Assembly: GCA_015680685.1 (NCBI GenBank)
Contig: MNCI01002045.1
Location: forward strand, 209,234-273,233
Length of the DNA stretch: 64,000 nt
From: Gnetum montanum
Taxonomy: Eukaryota; Streptophyta; Gnetopsida; Gnetales; Gnetaceae
Direction: 5' to 3'
The notes below the pieces were generated by a model. That model made no database searches. It was not told where the DNA came from and saw nothing but the letters and a program-made list of their open reading frames with translations. Position 1 is the stretch's first letter, and the number at the start of each line of letters is the position of its first letter. The position numbers and the translations under genes were made by a program. Positions 9,884 through 21,931 of this stretch are shown here, piece after piece.

Positions 9884-12673
9884 ATGGCCCCGAAATGTGG
9901 ACAACAAGAAGGTCTTGCTCCAAGTGGAAGTAAACGACCTAGGAGAGGTGGAAGACAAGATCTTGTCGGACAACATACAGAATAGGAGGAATAATCATTT
10001 AGCATTCATCAAGAGGACCCTCTTACTGTATAGTCTGGGCAAGTAGAAGGAGGAGCTGCTGCAGTGCCTGAACAGGGACAACATCTCACATTGCCCCAAG
10101 ATTGTGTTCAGGCCATCCACAAAAAGTCCACATTCATTGTGGTGATTGTGGAGTTAAACTTTGAATATTTTATAGAGTTCACTCTTAAGACTATTAGGGA
10201 TCACCTTAAAGGGTCTCCCTTATGGCCTGCCCTCTCTAAAAGCGGTGCCTGGTACCTAGGGGAGACGTACCAATTTTGGCACAATAGAGAGCAAGGCACC
10301 ACTATCAACATCTGTGGTGTGTCAGTTGATTTCTCCACAGAGGCCATTTCAGAAGTATTAAACCTTTCGAATACAAGCCCCAAAGTTGCTCAGTTATCCA
10401 CTTGTTCAGACCTCGATGTGCGACGAGATTGGTTGGAAAGGACGTATGGCAGAGATAAGACATTTGGTGAGTTGACAACGAAAGAGAGGATCTACTTCAA
10501 AATTGGAACTTATCACCTCTTCCACACAAAGGGCTTAAAAAGAATATCAACATATGTGGAAAGAGGATGTGCAGTGCTGATGGGGAAGGTTAATGCTAAC
10601 CTACCTCATCTATACTTAAGGAAGATCCTAAGGCGATTCGAGGAACGAAAGATAGGGAAGATGGCGTTGCCCTTCCCTTGTCTTATCAGAAAGCTTTGTA
10701 AACATGATGGTATTAGGGGGTACACTAATGATGTCCTCTAAAAATCCCAAAATGCTTCATATGCTGAACTGTTAAAGCCACTAGCCACAAGGAAAATCAC
10801 TAGTGAGACGCTAGGGCCAAAAGAAGAAGAAGAACAGACGGCTGGACCAACTCCAACTCAACTTGCAAGACCCAGCCAACGTCCAAGCACAAGACCCAGC
10901 CAACAATAGGAAGCAGGGCCTAGCATGGGCCAAGATCAGCCACCACCGTCGCAAGACTACAGACCGTTGATGAGCCATCTCAGGGCCATTGTTGAGATGG
11001 TTAGTTGGGGAAGTCGTGATGACGCAAATCTCTTCCGCGTAATTGATGATGTCGTATGACCCATAATTTCTTTGGATAGCACAAGGGGCGAAGTGTCTAT
11101 CCATATAGGAGGAGGGGAAAGTAGTTGGTCAAAATAGATTTCAGGAAACGTGGTATCTTTCCAAGTACAATTAGAAACTGGTGAAGGCGCCACCATGGTG
11201 GTCATGCAACACCAGGGTGTCGCGGTAGTCGCAGAAGTGATCACAGACCACATCAAAGAATCCTTTAATGTACTTGTTGTACTACTAGCAGAACTCACAG
11301 GAGCATGGGATGCTCAAAATTTAGTCGGAACCTCGATGACTCCTACAGAACATGAGGATGTGATTGATCGATTGCTACAAATAGGACAAGTAATGATGTC
11401 CATGTTTGACATCCCTCAGGATGTTACAACAATTCAGTCAGACCTCATTTCCACAAAGGGGAAGTTGGTTTTAACAAAAGTGAGGGCCGAGCATGCTGAA
11501 GCAGAAGTGTAGAAATTACAAGAGCAGCTCGTGGCCCTACTAGCAACACAATGGGACCCTTTGCAATTTGTTCCTGCAGACCAGCTAGATAATTTCAGAA
11601 CTAAGCAACTAACCAAGCTAATCACAGAGAATAAATAGGTGGTTGAAGAAAAAGAGAAGACTGTTTGGGATGCATCTGTAGCACAGGCACAAACTCATGC
11701 ACATCTTAAAGCACTCAACGCCTTACAGGAGGAAAATAAACAGCTCGTTGCTGACAACCTTCGGTTGACCTCTGTAGAGAAGTAAAAAAATGTTCTCGAG
11801 GAACATTTCCATCAGTTGCAAGAATAATTCATCTAGGTCAACCAGGAAATAAGCCATTTAGATAAGGAGAATCGAACCCTCTCAATGGAGGAGGTACGTG
11901 CAATTTGTGAAAAGACAACCATCGAAATAAGCATGTGGCAAAATGAGGCTAAACGACACGAAAAGCTAAAGGAGCACTTCCAAGATTAGGTGGGGATGTA
12001 CAAATAAATCCTTGAGACAGAGATCCGTATGGCCAAGGCCCACATCAATGCTATCAGTGCTCAACACACTGACTGGCGGGCCATATTAGATACATATGCT
12101 TTTGCCCACCAAGCGGAAGTTAAGAACCAGGACCTACAGATTCAAGATCTAACAGAATACATGGAGTTGGCAAACTTGCAGTATGCCAACCTTGCCATGT
12201 TAATAGTAGGGTGCTTGAGGACAAAGCTCGAGTAGCAGGTAGCTACCACCTATGCCAAATACGAAGTAGAATTTGTAGAATGTAAGAAGTTATTAGAAAA
12301 ACTAAAGATCGCAAATTTTGAACTTAAGGTGGTGAAGGCAAGCTACCAAGGCCAAAAAGATGTTGCAACAAATTTGGCTTGACAGCTTACAGATTTTCAA
12401 GAGTACAGAGACAAAGCTAGAGGATACAAAGAGGAATGATGGGTATTTGTGGCTCGGTATGTCAAGGCCAATCAAATGTTTCTGCAACTACCCTATCTGT
12501 GGGAAGTGCCAACTCCATCAAACATCGGAACATTAGCATGGATCGTACAAGACCCTCGGATTGAAGAGGAGAAACTCCAAGCCATACTTAAATGCCATCA
12601 AGTCTCAAAGCCTGAAGCACAAGACAAAGGGAAAGCATTAATGGAGGAGCCACCGCCACTAGGAACTACATGA
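9884..12673 (+). pseudogene. aORF of element B: 930-codon coiled-coil protein, one frame with 17 stops
   Basis: From ATG 9884 to TGA 12671-12673 the frame never shifts. It is broken by 17 stops (9 TAG, 5 TAA, 3 TGA), all explicable as C-to-T changes of CAG, CAA or CGA. Domains in order: a basic start (KRPRRGGR); a GAWYLGETY domain near residue 121 followed by VDFSTEAISEVLNL, reminiscent of the VDFSPEAIN..L motif in plant-transposon proteins of Athila type; a Q/P-rich linker (about 290-360); a long heptad-like coiled coil (about 440-850); and a tail with LPYLWEVPTP and VQDPRIEEEKLQ (about 867-890). I see no signal peptide or membrane span. The biochemical role is unknown. Homologues sit at the same place in A, D and G, so the ORF is a fixed part of the family. 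Confidence 0.8.
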
Positions 12674-12824
12674 GTTCCACAAATTTTGTAGTTGTAGCAC
12701 ATTCTTTGTGTTGTGTCTCAATTTTGTTTTCATTCCACACTGCGGCATAACCCCATTTTCACCATCCAATAATCACATACCTATCCACTATGTAATCACT
12801 ATAACTTGAGGACGAGTTTTCATT

Positions 12825-12838
12825 CAGTCATGGGGGTA
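12825..12838 (+). other. Polypurine tract of element B
   Basis: CAGTCATGGGGGTA ends exactly where the 3' LTR starts with TGATGAG. Confidence 0.85.
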
Positions 12839-13636
12839 TGATGAGTCATCATTTAGGTGATTGCGATATTGCATACGTGATATGGCAGCCTGTCTCCTCA
12901 TCTATAAATAAGAGGTAGATAGATGAGTTAGGGGAGGATTAGTTTTTAAGTTAGTTTTAGTTTAAGTGTTTTAATTTCTTTCTCTCAACCCTTTTCCTCC
13001 TAGTGTATGCCTGCAGTGTGACGATTGTAATTGTATGACATCCTTTATTTGAGTGTGATGTACTTGGACACGCACATGATTGGCAATAAAGATCGAGATT
13101 ACTTCATCATTGTAGCATTCACTTAGATTAATTATTTATTTACTTGTTATTTACTGCTTCCCTAATTAATCTCTCTCACCCTTAAACTCATGTTAACGTG
13201 GAATGAGTATGACTTGATTATGAGCATTTAAGTGTGACTACTTGGTAATCCAGTAGTGTACCTAGGATCTGCACTTGGTAATCCCAGTGGTAGTCGTGCA
13301 CGAAGTCCAAGATGTATATGGATAATCAAGGAACAGATGCTCATCGCACTTAGGCTAGCTAGATTCCTTCTCACAATTCTCTCTTAGTTTAGTTAATATT
13401 ATCATTTCCCATTGCCTTCAGGAGTAGCATTAGGATTAGAAACACATCATACACCTCACTCTAGACTAAACCATACGTGACAAAGCTAATACTAGTCTAG
13501 GTGGGAAGACAATGAACTGTGACCTAAGGTTAACTATCTAGATGCCACAACTAGTTTGTCTATGGCGTTCGACCAGATCGCGCATGTAACACTCGTATTC
13601 GTATTGTTGAGTGTAGGGGTACCTCGCCACTCATCA
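12839..13636 (+). repeat. 3' LTR of element B
   Basis: It starts TGATGAGTCATCATTTAGG and ends CGCCACTCATCA, followed by the TSD GTCGA. TATAAATA is at 12903-12910. It is 14 bp shorter than the 5' LTR, partly through a loss in the palindromic U3 block. Confidence 0.92.
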
Positions 13637-14640
13637 GTCGAGAGAGAGAAGGGTAGGTGATCTACATCTAGGTCACATGAGATCCTTGTGAAGTTTGTAA
13701 TTAAGATGATTTGATATTACCTCAATATTAGTCTAGACCAAGTCCATGCTACTTTTAGTGACTTTGCATTGATGTAGCCTTTCCCTTTGACTAGCAAGAG
13801 TTCATGACAATTCCCAAAGGATAATCATCACTCCAAAAGAAGAAAAAAGAGAAGAAGGAAGATAAAAAGGGCCTTAGTTGGAGGGGTGCCTTTAGGCATG
13901 GGTAGCATGTCTTTCTAGCCCCATAACTAGTGCTTGTAGACCATTATTATGTCCAAGGGGTGTCCTTTGAATTCTCATGTTTATGTGTTTTTTCTTCATG
14001 GGAATGAAACCATGCAAAGATGTACTTCCTTTTATAATCGATAATAGGATTGGTAATATAGAAATGGAGAAAAATCAAAAAACTCAAGCAAGAAGTTGAA
14101 AAGAGGATACGACAAGTTTCCTTGAGGTCACATCCTTTTCCATTCCTTCTTGATCTATTTTGAGTTTGTTGGGTAGCAAGGTCATTGGTTACTTTTTAGT
14201 TGCAATGTAAAAAGACCTCATACTCCCAAGATGTAGAGCTGCTATGAAATAGATGGAATGGATGGATGTTGTGGACCCACTACCTACTACCATGAGAATA
14301 TTAAAAATTGAAAATTTGTTAATAAAGGTCATAATCCAAAGACAAAAATTTGGCCATTTATTAAATTAATCATAATAGTAATGACTGCATTAAAGAGCTT
14401 CTAGTATCAAAAGTAGTGATAGCAATATTAAAGATTTTCCATAAAACTAAACAAGATAAAATTAACAAAAAAAGGAATAAAAGGAAAAAAGAAGAAAAAA
14501 GGAAAATATATAAAATAGCCAATAAATTATTCAAGAAAATGAAAAACATATAAAGGATTGTGTAAAACAAAAAGGTGAAAAATGGATTAGCACTTACAAG
14601 ATATCAATATGGATGGCCGGGTTCCCCACAACTGAGTTGA
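13637..14640 (-). other. Element A spacer between integrase and aORF, part 2
   Basis: No reading frame of note. Blocks around 13720-13775 (TAGTCTAGA..GTGACTTTGCAT) and 13900-13985 (GTCTTTCTAG..CCATAACTAGTGCTTGTAG) match element D at 32310-32350 and 32470-32560. The spacer is thus a conserved noncoding part of the family. At its integrase end the minus strand has a PPT-like TCAGTTGTGGGGAA (about 14622-14634). Confidence 0.65.
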
Positions 14641-16100
14641 GAGGAGGAGATTCAAAAAATAGAGCATGCCTATTCATAGGTATTAGGTTTATTGGTTACT
14701 TTAGGTTCTAAGAATGGCTTCACTTCTTGGATGTTAATTAGGAATCATTTTTTGGATGTGAAGGATGATAGATGGTCATGGCACTAGAAGGAAAAGTTTC
14801 TTGAATGATATAAGGCCCTTCTCATAATGTTTGGAATTTAGTAAGTTGTGGTACATGCATGGAGTTCCAGTAAAAAACCTTATTGCGTGGTTGGAACTTA
14901 AATCTTTGTATTTGTACATCATGATGTTGTTTGGCATGTGCCTTATGCACTTCATTTATTATTAGGACTACTTGTCAATTTTCATCTAGCACATTTAGTA
15001 TCATTAGACATTCTTTTTGTGCTAGATCAAGATTAAGGTCAAGCTCCGAAGTGGTTGAGAGTGTGTAGAGCTTAGCTTGAATTGATAGTTAAGGTATATT
15101 TCCATACACCAACTCACAAGGAGAGTACCCTATAGGAAGCTTCCAAGTGGATCAATGAGCCCATAGATCATCATTGAGTTTTGTGCTCCAGCCCTTTGTA
15201 TATTTGTTGATTGTTCATGTTAGTATTTAGGTTATTTCCCTATTAGTAACTTTGACTTGCCCATTAGCTTAGGGAGTGATAGGGGGTTGTGAGTATATGT
15301 TGCACCACCAAGCATTGCATCGGCTTTCAAAATGTAGTTTCCATAAAATTAGTCTCATTATTAGAGATAAGTGCTCTTGGCACACCAAACATATTTACCA
15401 CATTTTTTTTGGACAAATCATGGTGTAGTGGAAGATGAAAAATCGATGACTATTGTAGCTTCAGTCCACTTAGTGTAATAGTCAATAGCTACAATGAGGT
15501 ATGCCTTCTTCTTAAACATGGGATTGATGGTTCCCATGAAGTCAATGCCCCGAAGTCAAAGGACTTCAGTGGTTGTATCCACTATTGAGGCCCTTCCATT
15601 TAGATTGCCAATCCTCCATCTTGTTAAGGGGGTTCACATAAATGCAAAAAATGATGGGTGTTCCTAAAAATCATTGGTCAAAAGTACCCTGGCATGAGAA
15701 TCTTTCTAGTCATCCTCCTACTAGCATAATGGCTCTTGCAAGGACCTTCATGAGAATCTTGGAGGATTTGCAGTTGATCAACATAAATCATGCACCATTG
15801 CATGAAGCTATTAGCATAAACCTTGTAGAGGCTGCTTTGGATCCATGTAGCATTTGGCTTGGTGAAGAAACTATTATTTCCTATTGCCATCCCATTGTTG
15901 TGAAGTCTCCTGAGTGAGAAGATAGGAAAGAAAATCATCATACTAGTTGGTACCCCTAGAAGTATGAATAGCAAGGGATTTAGTAAAGAGGAGTTCATCT
16001 GGAAATTAATTAGATAGAGGCTCCTCATTCTTTTTTTCATCCTATTATAACCAAGATAAGTGATCAGCAACCACATTCTTGGTTCACTTATTGTTCACCA
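14641..16100 (-). pseudogene. int: Integrase of element A (broken)
   Basis: On the minus strand a VADHL-type linker is followed by the HHCC zinc-binding region (ILQDSHEGPCKSHYASRRM, then KILMPGY near 15690). The catalytic core comes next: AYLIVAIDYYTKWTEA (about 15460-15510) keeps the first catalytic Asp. The second reads ISNNETNF where G has ISDNGTHF, so that Asp is lost. The C-terminal part runs to about 14650. Frameshifts and stops are common. Integrase inserts the cDNA; this copy cannot be active. Confidence 0.8.
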
Positions 16101-17620
16101 TTATATCAAGATCCTGCAAAATTACCAGCCATTGTATGATACAAGAGCTTCATGCTAGCTTATTCATTAGGAAATGGATCACATTGTGATCCATGTACAT
16201 AAAGATTTTGTATCCAAGCACATAGTACCTAAATTACTTCAAGGAGTATACCACCTCCATGAGCTCCTTCTTAGTGGTGGTATAATTTAGCTATGCACCA
16301 GCAATGCTTTTGCTCATACAGTGAATATAGTGTGAATGTTTTTGATCATCCAATTATGTGAGCACCACTTTCAATGCATAGTTGGATGCATCCATCATGA
16401 TGCGAAATGATTTGGACCAATTTGAAATATGTAAAATAGGAGTTTCTACAAGCTTTTGCTTTAATTACTAGAATGCATGCTCAGATTCCTTAGTCTAGTC
16501 AAAGGATGTATTCTTCTTGGTTAACTCCACCAACAACTTGGTGATTTTGAAGAAGTTATCAGCAAAGCACAAATAGTAACTAGTGTGTCTAGGGAATGAC
16601 CTCATGTCTTTACTATTTTAGGTTATCTGGTGATTCCTTAGATGACTTGTACTTTCTCTGGGTCCATCTCGATCCTTTTTTTTTAAATTCTCTACTCTAA
16701 GACTATGCCCTTTTAGGCCATCAAATGGCTTTTTTGCTAATTAAGCCTTAAGTTTGTCTCCATGTAGCATTTTAACACTTGCTCAAGATAGTTCAAAGCT
16801 TGCTTAAAATTGGTACCATAAGTGGAGAAGTCATCCATAAAGACCTCTTCTCTGCTACCAATTTGTAGTCGAAAAATGATAAGCACCAAGTGTTGGAAAG
16901 TAGTGTTGGAAAGTAGTAGGGGCATTGCATAGGCCAAAGGACATCTTCTTGCATAAAAAAATTTCCCAAGGACTTGTGAAGGTTATTTTGGCCTTGTCCT
17001 TTGATGCCATCTAGATTTGGTTACAGCCACTAGAACCATTTAGAAAACTATAGTAGCCATGCTTTTCAATAGTATCCAACACCTACTCTACAAATGAAAA
17101 TGAAAAATAATCTTTGAAAGTTGTCATGTTCAACAACTTGTAGTCTATGTAGATCAATCACTTACCATCTTTCTTTGGTACAATGATGAGTGGGCTAACC
17201 CACTCACTATTTGTAATGGAATAAATGAATCCCACCTTAAGAAATTCTTCAATTGTATTCTTAACAACTTAAGCTTTGGATTCAACCTCCTTTGTAGTTG
17301 TCTTTTTGATTTGATGGAGGAGTTTGTGTAGATCCAATGCTAGCATATCCATGGATCTTTCCCTATTAGTTCATGATATGACGAGGCAAAGATTGTTGGC
17401 CATTTGTTTATGATTTTCTACAATTTTTCTTTTTGTGATTGAGCAAGGTTGACATTGATAATTACTAGCTTGCCATTATCAAGAAAAGCATACTCTAGAT
17501 TGGTCAATAAAGTTTTGAGTTCAAGGGGCTTCTACTTGAATTGATCTAGGATCTCCAACTCTCCCCAATCCATCTTAGTCTATGCATGGGAGAGTTGGCT
17601 TTTGATCTACTGTATTTCAT
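16101..17620 (-). pseudogene. RT and RNase H of element A (broken)
   Basis: RT palm blocks are clear: KMSFGLCNAPTTFQ, and EEVFMDDFSTYG, which keeps the catalytic DD pair (about 16825-16870). The region NFKQALNYLEQVLK follows. RNase H and its TDH-type motif lie at 16100-16450. A 13-bp tandem duplication (TGTTGGAAAGTAG twice, 16891-16916) shifts the frame just before the catalytic block. The EVFMDDFS-YG signature is typical of Athila-type RT. Confidence 0.82.
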
Positions 17621-18340
17621 CCATGTACTTAATCTAAGCACTTGTCAGGCTTTCTGATGGTTCCATGCATATTTTTAAGTCTTTTCTTCTATCTCTTATT
17701 AGCCACTAGGCATCTTCCTATTTTTTGGCTACTGCATATAGGCATTTTTGAATATTGGACACCTTAGCATACTTATTACATGTTTTGATGGATGTACTTT
17801 GTATGGTCCATATCTTTTGCATGAAATGGAACCTTGTGTCAATGTATGTGAAGTATGGAACTTGCTTCATCTCTATTATTTCAAATTCATTGTTTTGGAG
17901 ATTTTCAAGGAAAGATCTTGAATCTCCATCTTGGAATCAATGGTAATAAGCCAAACACTTTTCATGATAAAAGGGAAGTTTCCTTTGCAATTATCCACTT
18001 GGATCACTAGAAAATCCACGAGATAAGATCAGCCACAAATGGTGGTCACTTTGTCCTTTATTAATTCCAAAAGGAAAATGATGGATTGATCTACAAGATC
18101 TAGTCTAATGTTACATTTCTTTAGTGAAGATAGGTTTCAAGTCTAATACATTTCATGAGAAACCAAATTTACTCTAGAACTTGAGTTTAGTAGAGCCTTG
18201 CACTGATCATTACTTGTGATCTGTAAATAGATAAGGAGGCTCCTAGGATCAGATTGTTTCTTGAGAAGGTAGCCAACATTAATCCAATCAATGACCATAT
18301 GGATCAACATAATGGTATGCACATTAGAGGATTTTGGTTT
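17621..18340 (-). pseudogene. pro: Protease region of element A (active site destroyed)
   Basis: The minus strand reads CKALLNSSSRVNLVSHEMY (about 18140-18195), where element D has ALLDSGSSVNLISHELY. The catalytic Asp is Asn and the following Gly is Ser. Downstream DFLVIQVDNCKGNFPFIM and IQDLSLKISK match the D protease, which confirms the assignment. Confidence 0.8.
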
Positions 18341-20866
18341 GAAAAAGGCTCAAGGATAGTTTTGGAAGTAGTAGATGTAGGGTTAGCAACTGTAGACATT
18401 TGTGAGAATTTTTAAGGATTGTTGATCCTAAATAAAGCCCTCTTTTGAGGTTTAGGCTCAGAACCAATTGGATGGTTATGTAGCTATATGTTAATTGCCC
18501 TTGTGGCATTTCTTTTTTATGGATATTATGGAATCTCTCCTTGCATAGATGGAAAAACTAGCAAGGAAGTAGTATTGGATGATGTAGAGCTTGGTGATGG
18601 ATATGAAGGAGGATAAGTAGAGGGAGAAATAAGTAGTAGAGTATGAGTTTGATGATATTCTAGAGGGTAGTAGCAGAGAGTGAAAGGAGTGTGGCCTGCA
18701 GAGCCATGCAAAGATACAAGCTACTGGACAATATCCCTAAGAATTTGGCTATTGATAAGGGTACTACTATCATGGTGGTGGCATCCCTCATGATTGTAGG
18801 CTTTGTCACTACTTATATTACTCTTGAGGTTGAGGTGGTGCTCCACTTAGATAGTACTATGTTGGATAGCACTGCTACCTATGATTGCCTTGCAGATAAG
18901 GCAATCTCTTAGTTGGCTTCCTTTTTACAAATTTTGGATTTAAAGCATACACCCTAGATTCTTATAAATGAAACAACATAGGACAACATCCCTTGGGATG
19001 TTCATACTAGTAGGCATTACATCCATCATCATTTGTTTCAGAATTTGTAACATCATCAATCATTGCAACCTTACCTTTTTGCTGATGATACCTCTTGTAT
19101 GTATCTTTCCTTCTTCTTTTGTTCCATTCACTACACCCCCACTCTTCCTTCTCCTCTATAATCTTCAAAGTAGTTTGGAACTTTTCATCTAATGAGTCCT
19201 ACATTTTTATCCACCTTGGTTGATATCTCAGAGAGAGATTTTTGTATTGTCAAGATTTTTTTCTACATCACTATATCTAGTGGTGCTTTCTTTTGTGAAT
19301 GAAGGGGTCTCTATTGTATCCTTTTGCACTCTCTTATTTTTTTCAACTCCCCTTCTTCCTTGATCACATGTTTGATTAGCCTTTAGATTTGATCGACTTT
19401 CATCTCAAAAAGTCTCCCTTAGGCATAGACACCGAGATTTTCTTGTGTTTTGTTCCAAAGCCCATCTATGATATGGTGAAGTTGCTCTCTTTGAGAGAAT
19501 CCACGACTTGGATATTGGTGCAACAAAAAGTACCACCTACCTAGGGCTATGTCCTAGGACTTATGATTCTCTTACTTCCATCTTTAAATCTACTTCCTCA
19601 GGTTGAACACTCAATAGTACGTTTGGTATCTGTTATTAAATAGTTTTAACATCGTACTCCATCGGTGAATGGATTTTGGTTTCAAGAATCGGTATCAACT
19701 TTCTACTTCTTTTATGAGTATCATTGGGAACAATTCCAACTTCTACCAATTGTTTTCAATGTTTTGTAAGGCACATGCATCATGGAAAACTTGTAGATAA
19801 TGTTGTGGATTTGCATTATATCCCCCTTCGAACTTGAGGATATTATTCATGTCTAGTTGTTTAATCATGTTATTCTTTTGATGCTTGGTGGGAACTTTGA
19901 ATACTTCTAAAACATTCAACATATCTCTAGTGTCCAAAAATGGTTCATCATTGTCATCATATCAACAATGGTCCTAATTATGATCATGCCTCCTATGGTG
20001 AGTTCTACTATGTCTTCTTTCTTGGTAATGTTCTTGTTTCTCTCTTTGCTAGCTTCCTTCTTGATTCCTATCATCATGATGAAATCTCCTATCATCTCCA
20101 TCTCGATCCTTGTCATCCTTGTTTTTGTCTCTACCATAGCTCCTCATATGAGAATATGATGAGGAGGAGGATGGTGAAGGTGGAGGACCAGGAGAACAGT
20201 GCCTTCTAGTCCTTCTCTTTTAGTCCTTATCTTGATCCTTCTTCTTTTCATTCTCCTTGTCATTAGATGAACAACTAGGAGACTTGTCTTTTAAGGTTCC
20301 TTGGCCTTTAGACCCTACCTTTCTTTTAGTAAGGTTCTCCAAGGTTGACTGCAATCATCGGTGAATGGTGTCATTCTTAAAGAAAGGAGGAGAATTTATA
20401 TATTGAGAGTGACCAGGAAAGAAATCATTTCTCTCTTTATGCAGTTGTAGGAATAATGGTGTTAAGATTCATTTATCTTTGGAGGCTTCATGTAGGTCTC
20501 CATTCATTTATCTTTTTAGAGCTATGCTTTTGTAGGCTGCTAGTCCCTAGATACTTACTTTGTGCTTTCATACTTAGGCTTGACTATTTCAATATTCAAT
20601 CTTATGAGTTGGGTCATGAGCATGGGAGGAATGGATCGATTAGAAGGTAACACAATGCTACCATCCATATCTCTCCAAAATAACTTCTCATCCTAGTATA
20701 GAATGAAGGTAAAGTCTAGATAATAGGGATTTAGATGAGTGTAGATGAATTTCAGCTATTGAGGCTTCTCACCAGGAGTCCTCTGTGTCCTTTCCTGTTG
20801 CCTCTTCTATTACCTATTAGACTTATTCCCATGTGGTGAAGATTCATTCCTATGAGCATAAGCCAT
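18341..20866 (-). pseudogene. gag: gag of element A (broken)
   Basis: The start MAYAHRNESS (ATG at 20866) is followed by a DFTFILY..DEKLFWRDMDGSIVLP block shared with D and G gag. The core at 19500-19940 shows MNNILKFEGGYNANPQHYLQ and IHRWSTMLKLFNN. The zinc-knuckle-like block at about 18985-19030 is CNAY-stop-YEHPKGCCP, so the second Cys is Tyr. A Pro/Gln-rich tail follows, as in D and G. Confidence 0.8.
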
Positions 20867-21010
20867 TTTAGTGATGTATCTTAGATGTTCCTTGGAATAA
20901 TGTTGTTGTTATTATTATAATGAATGATAGATAGTTCATTATATTTTCCTACAACCCTTGTATATGAATTCACTAGTTAATAATATTTAGTACACTTAGC
21001 TAAAATAAAT

Positions 21011-21028
21011 TTCTCGACAATGGCACCA
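21011..21028 (-). other. Primer-binding site of element A (tRNA-Asp, decayed)
   Basis: The minus strand reads TGGTGCCATTGTCGAGAA next to the LTR, against TGGCGCCGTTGTCGGGGA in B. All changes are transitions. Confidence 0.75.
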
Positions 21029-21029
21029 A

Positions 21030-21931
21030 TGATGAGTAGCAGGTATCCCCTATGCCCAATCATATGAATCACAAGCATTCTTTAGCAATCTGGTCAAATT
21101 TAGTAGACTTAGTTAGCTAAGTGGCTGATATTCCTAATGAATCATGTAGTTTCAAGGTTGTTATCATTTTAACCCATATTTGTGTTTTATATATGCATAT
21201 GATTAAGTGTGGTTAATGCATAAGATGTATATTTTTATCATTATTTTTAATACATTTTTTCTCCTAATGGCAAGATGATTAAGTAAAATTTGAATGATTA
21301 ATTATCTAAATAATTAACTAGTTCATTACCTAACTACCCTAAAGTGGAGTATTCATTCCCACTTACCATATATATCCCAAAGTAGTATTAACACTACTGG
21401 GTTTCCAAGTGGTTATTATTAAGCTTACCAACTACCCATTGCTGGGATTACCAAGCATTAATATGCTATGCTTGAAGTGGTCGTACTAACATATTTATGA
21501 TTAATTATATTAACTAATTAAGAACATTAATAAAAAGGGCATGGAAGTTGAAGTGTTGAACAAAAATAGCAAACTATTTTAAGTGCTTCAATGGATGTAG
21601 AAAATCTTAGTTTTATTGTTGTTCATGCTAATGCATTCAATTACATAGGCACTCAAATAAAACATGTTACAATCTCATAAATTCATACAATGGATACTTA
21701 GAGGAAAAATATTCTATCTCTCAAAAAAGAAAACTACAATGGTTTAGCTAAGACTAAGATTAAAAGATGTCATAAATGCAAAGAGTGCATGCATTTATAT
21801 AGGTAGTTACTGTACTATCATCAATGCATCTCTATCAATGCATCCTACCATGCATCAATGGGGATACATTGATGGGGCTTCATCAATGGGCATGCATTGA
21901 TGTAGTCTATCTTATTGATGTCACAACATCA
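21030..21931 (-). repeat. 5' LTR of element A
   Basis: It starts TGATGAGTAGCAGGTATCC on the plus strand and aligns along its length with 286-1190. The outer end is GTCACAACATCA. Its U3 holds tandem CAATGTATCC / CATTGATGCATG motifs (21830-21905). Confidence 0.87.

Larger units (their letters stand above)
5273..13636 (+). mobile_element. Element B: gag + aORF retrotransposon without visible pol, nested in element A
   Basis: It is bounded by LTRs at 5273-6084 and 12839-13636 and a 5-bp TSD. A near-perfect tRNA-Asp PBS follows the left LTR and a PPT precedes the right LTR. The interior holds a gag frame, a 719-base run of N, about 1.2 kb of noncoding DNA and a 930-codon aORF frame. No protease, RT, RNase H or integrase is visible. 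At its stated length the gap is too short for the roughly 4 kb of pol seen in A and D. B therefore looks like a non-autonomous member that would need pol supplied in trans, unless the gap length is wrong. Confidence 0.85.
286..21931 (-). mobile_element. Element A: degenerate Athila-like Ty3/gypsy retrotransposon, interrupted by element B
   Basis: Two LTRs of the same type bound it (286-1190 and 21030-21931). Between them, read on the minus strand, lie a tRNA-Asp type PBS, gag, protease, RT, RNase H, integrase, a noncoding spacer, the extra 3' ORF (aORF) and a PPT. Element B sits inside the spacer. Without B it would be about 13.3 kb. Every coding part carries stops and frameshifts. No matching target-site duplication is visible (left flank TAATG, right flank TGTTA), so one end may have been changed by recombination or deletion. 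Confidence 0.85.

Noticed and set aside
10811-11298. Minus-strand open frames at 10811-11298
   Set aside because: They lie opposite the linker and coiled-coil entry of the element B aORF and have no motif of their own.
9884-12673. The aORF as a true envelope gene
   Set aside because: Position fits env-like ORFs, but I see no signal peptide, transmembrane helix or Cys-rich ectodomain; the body is a soluble coiled coil.
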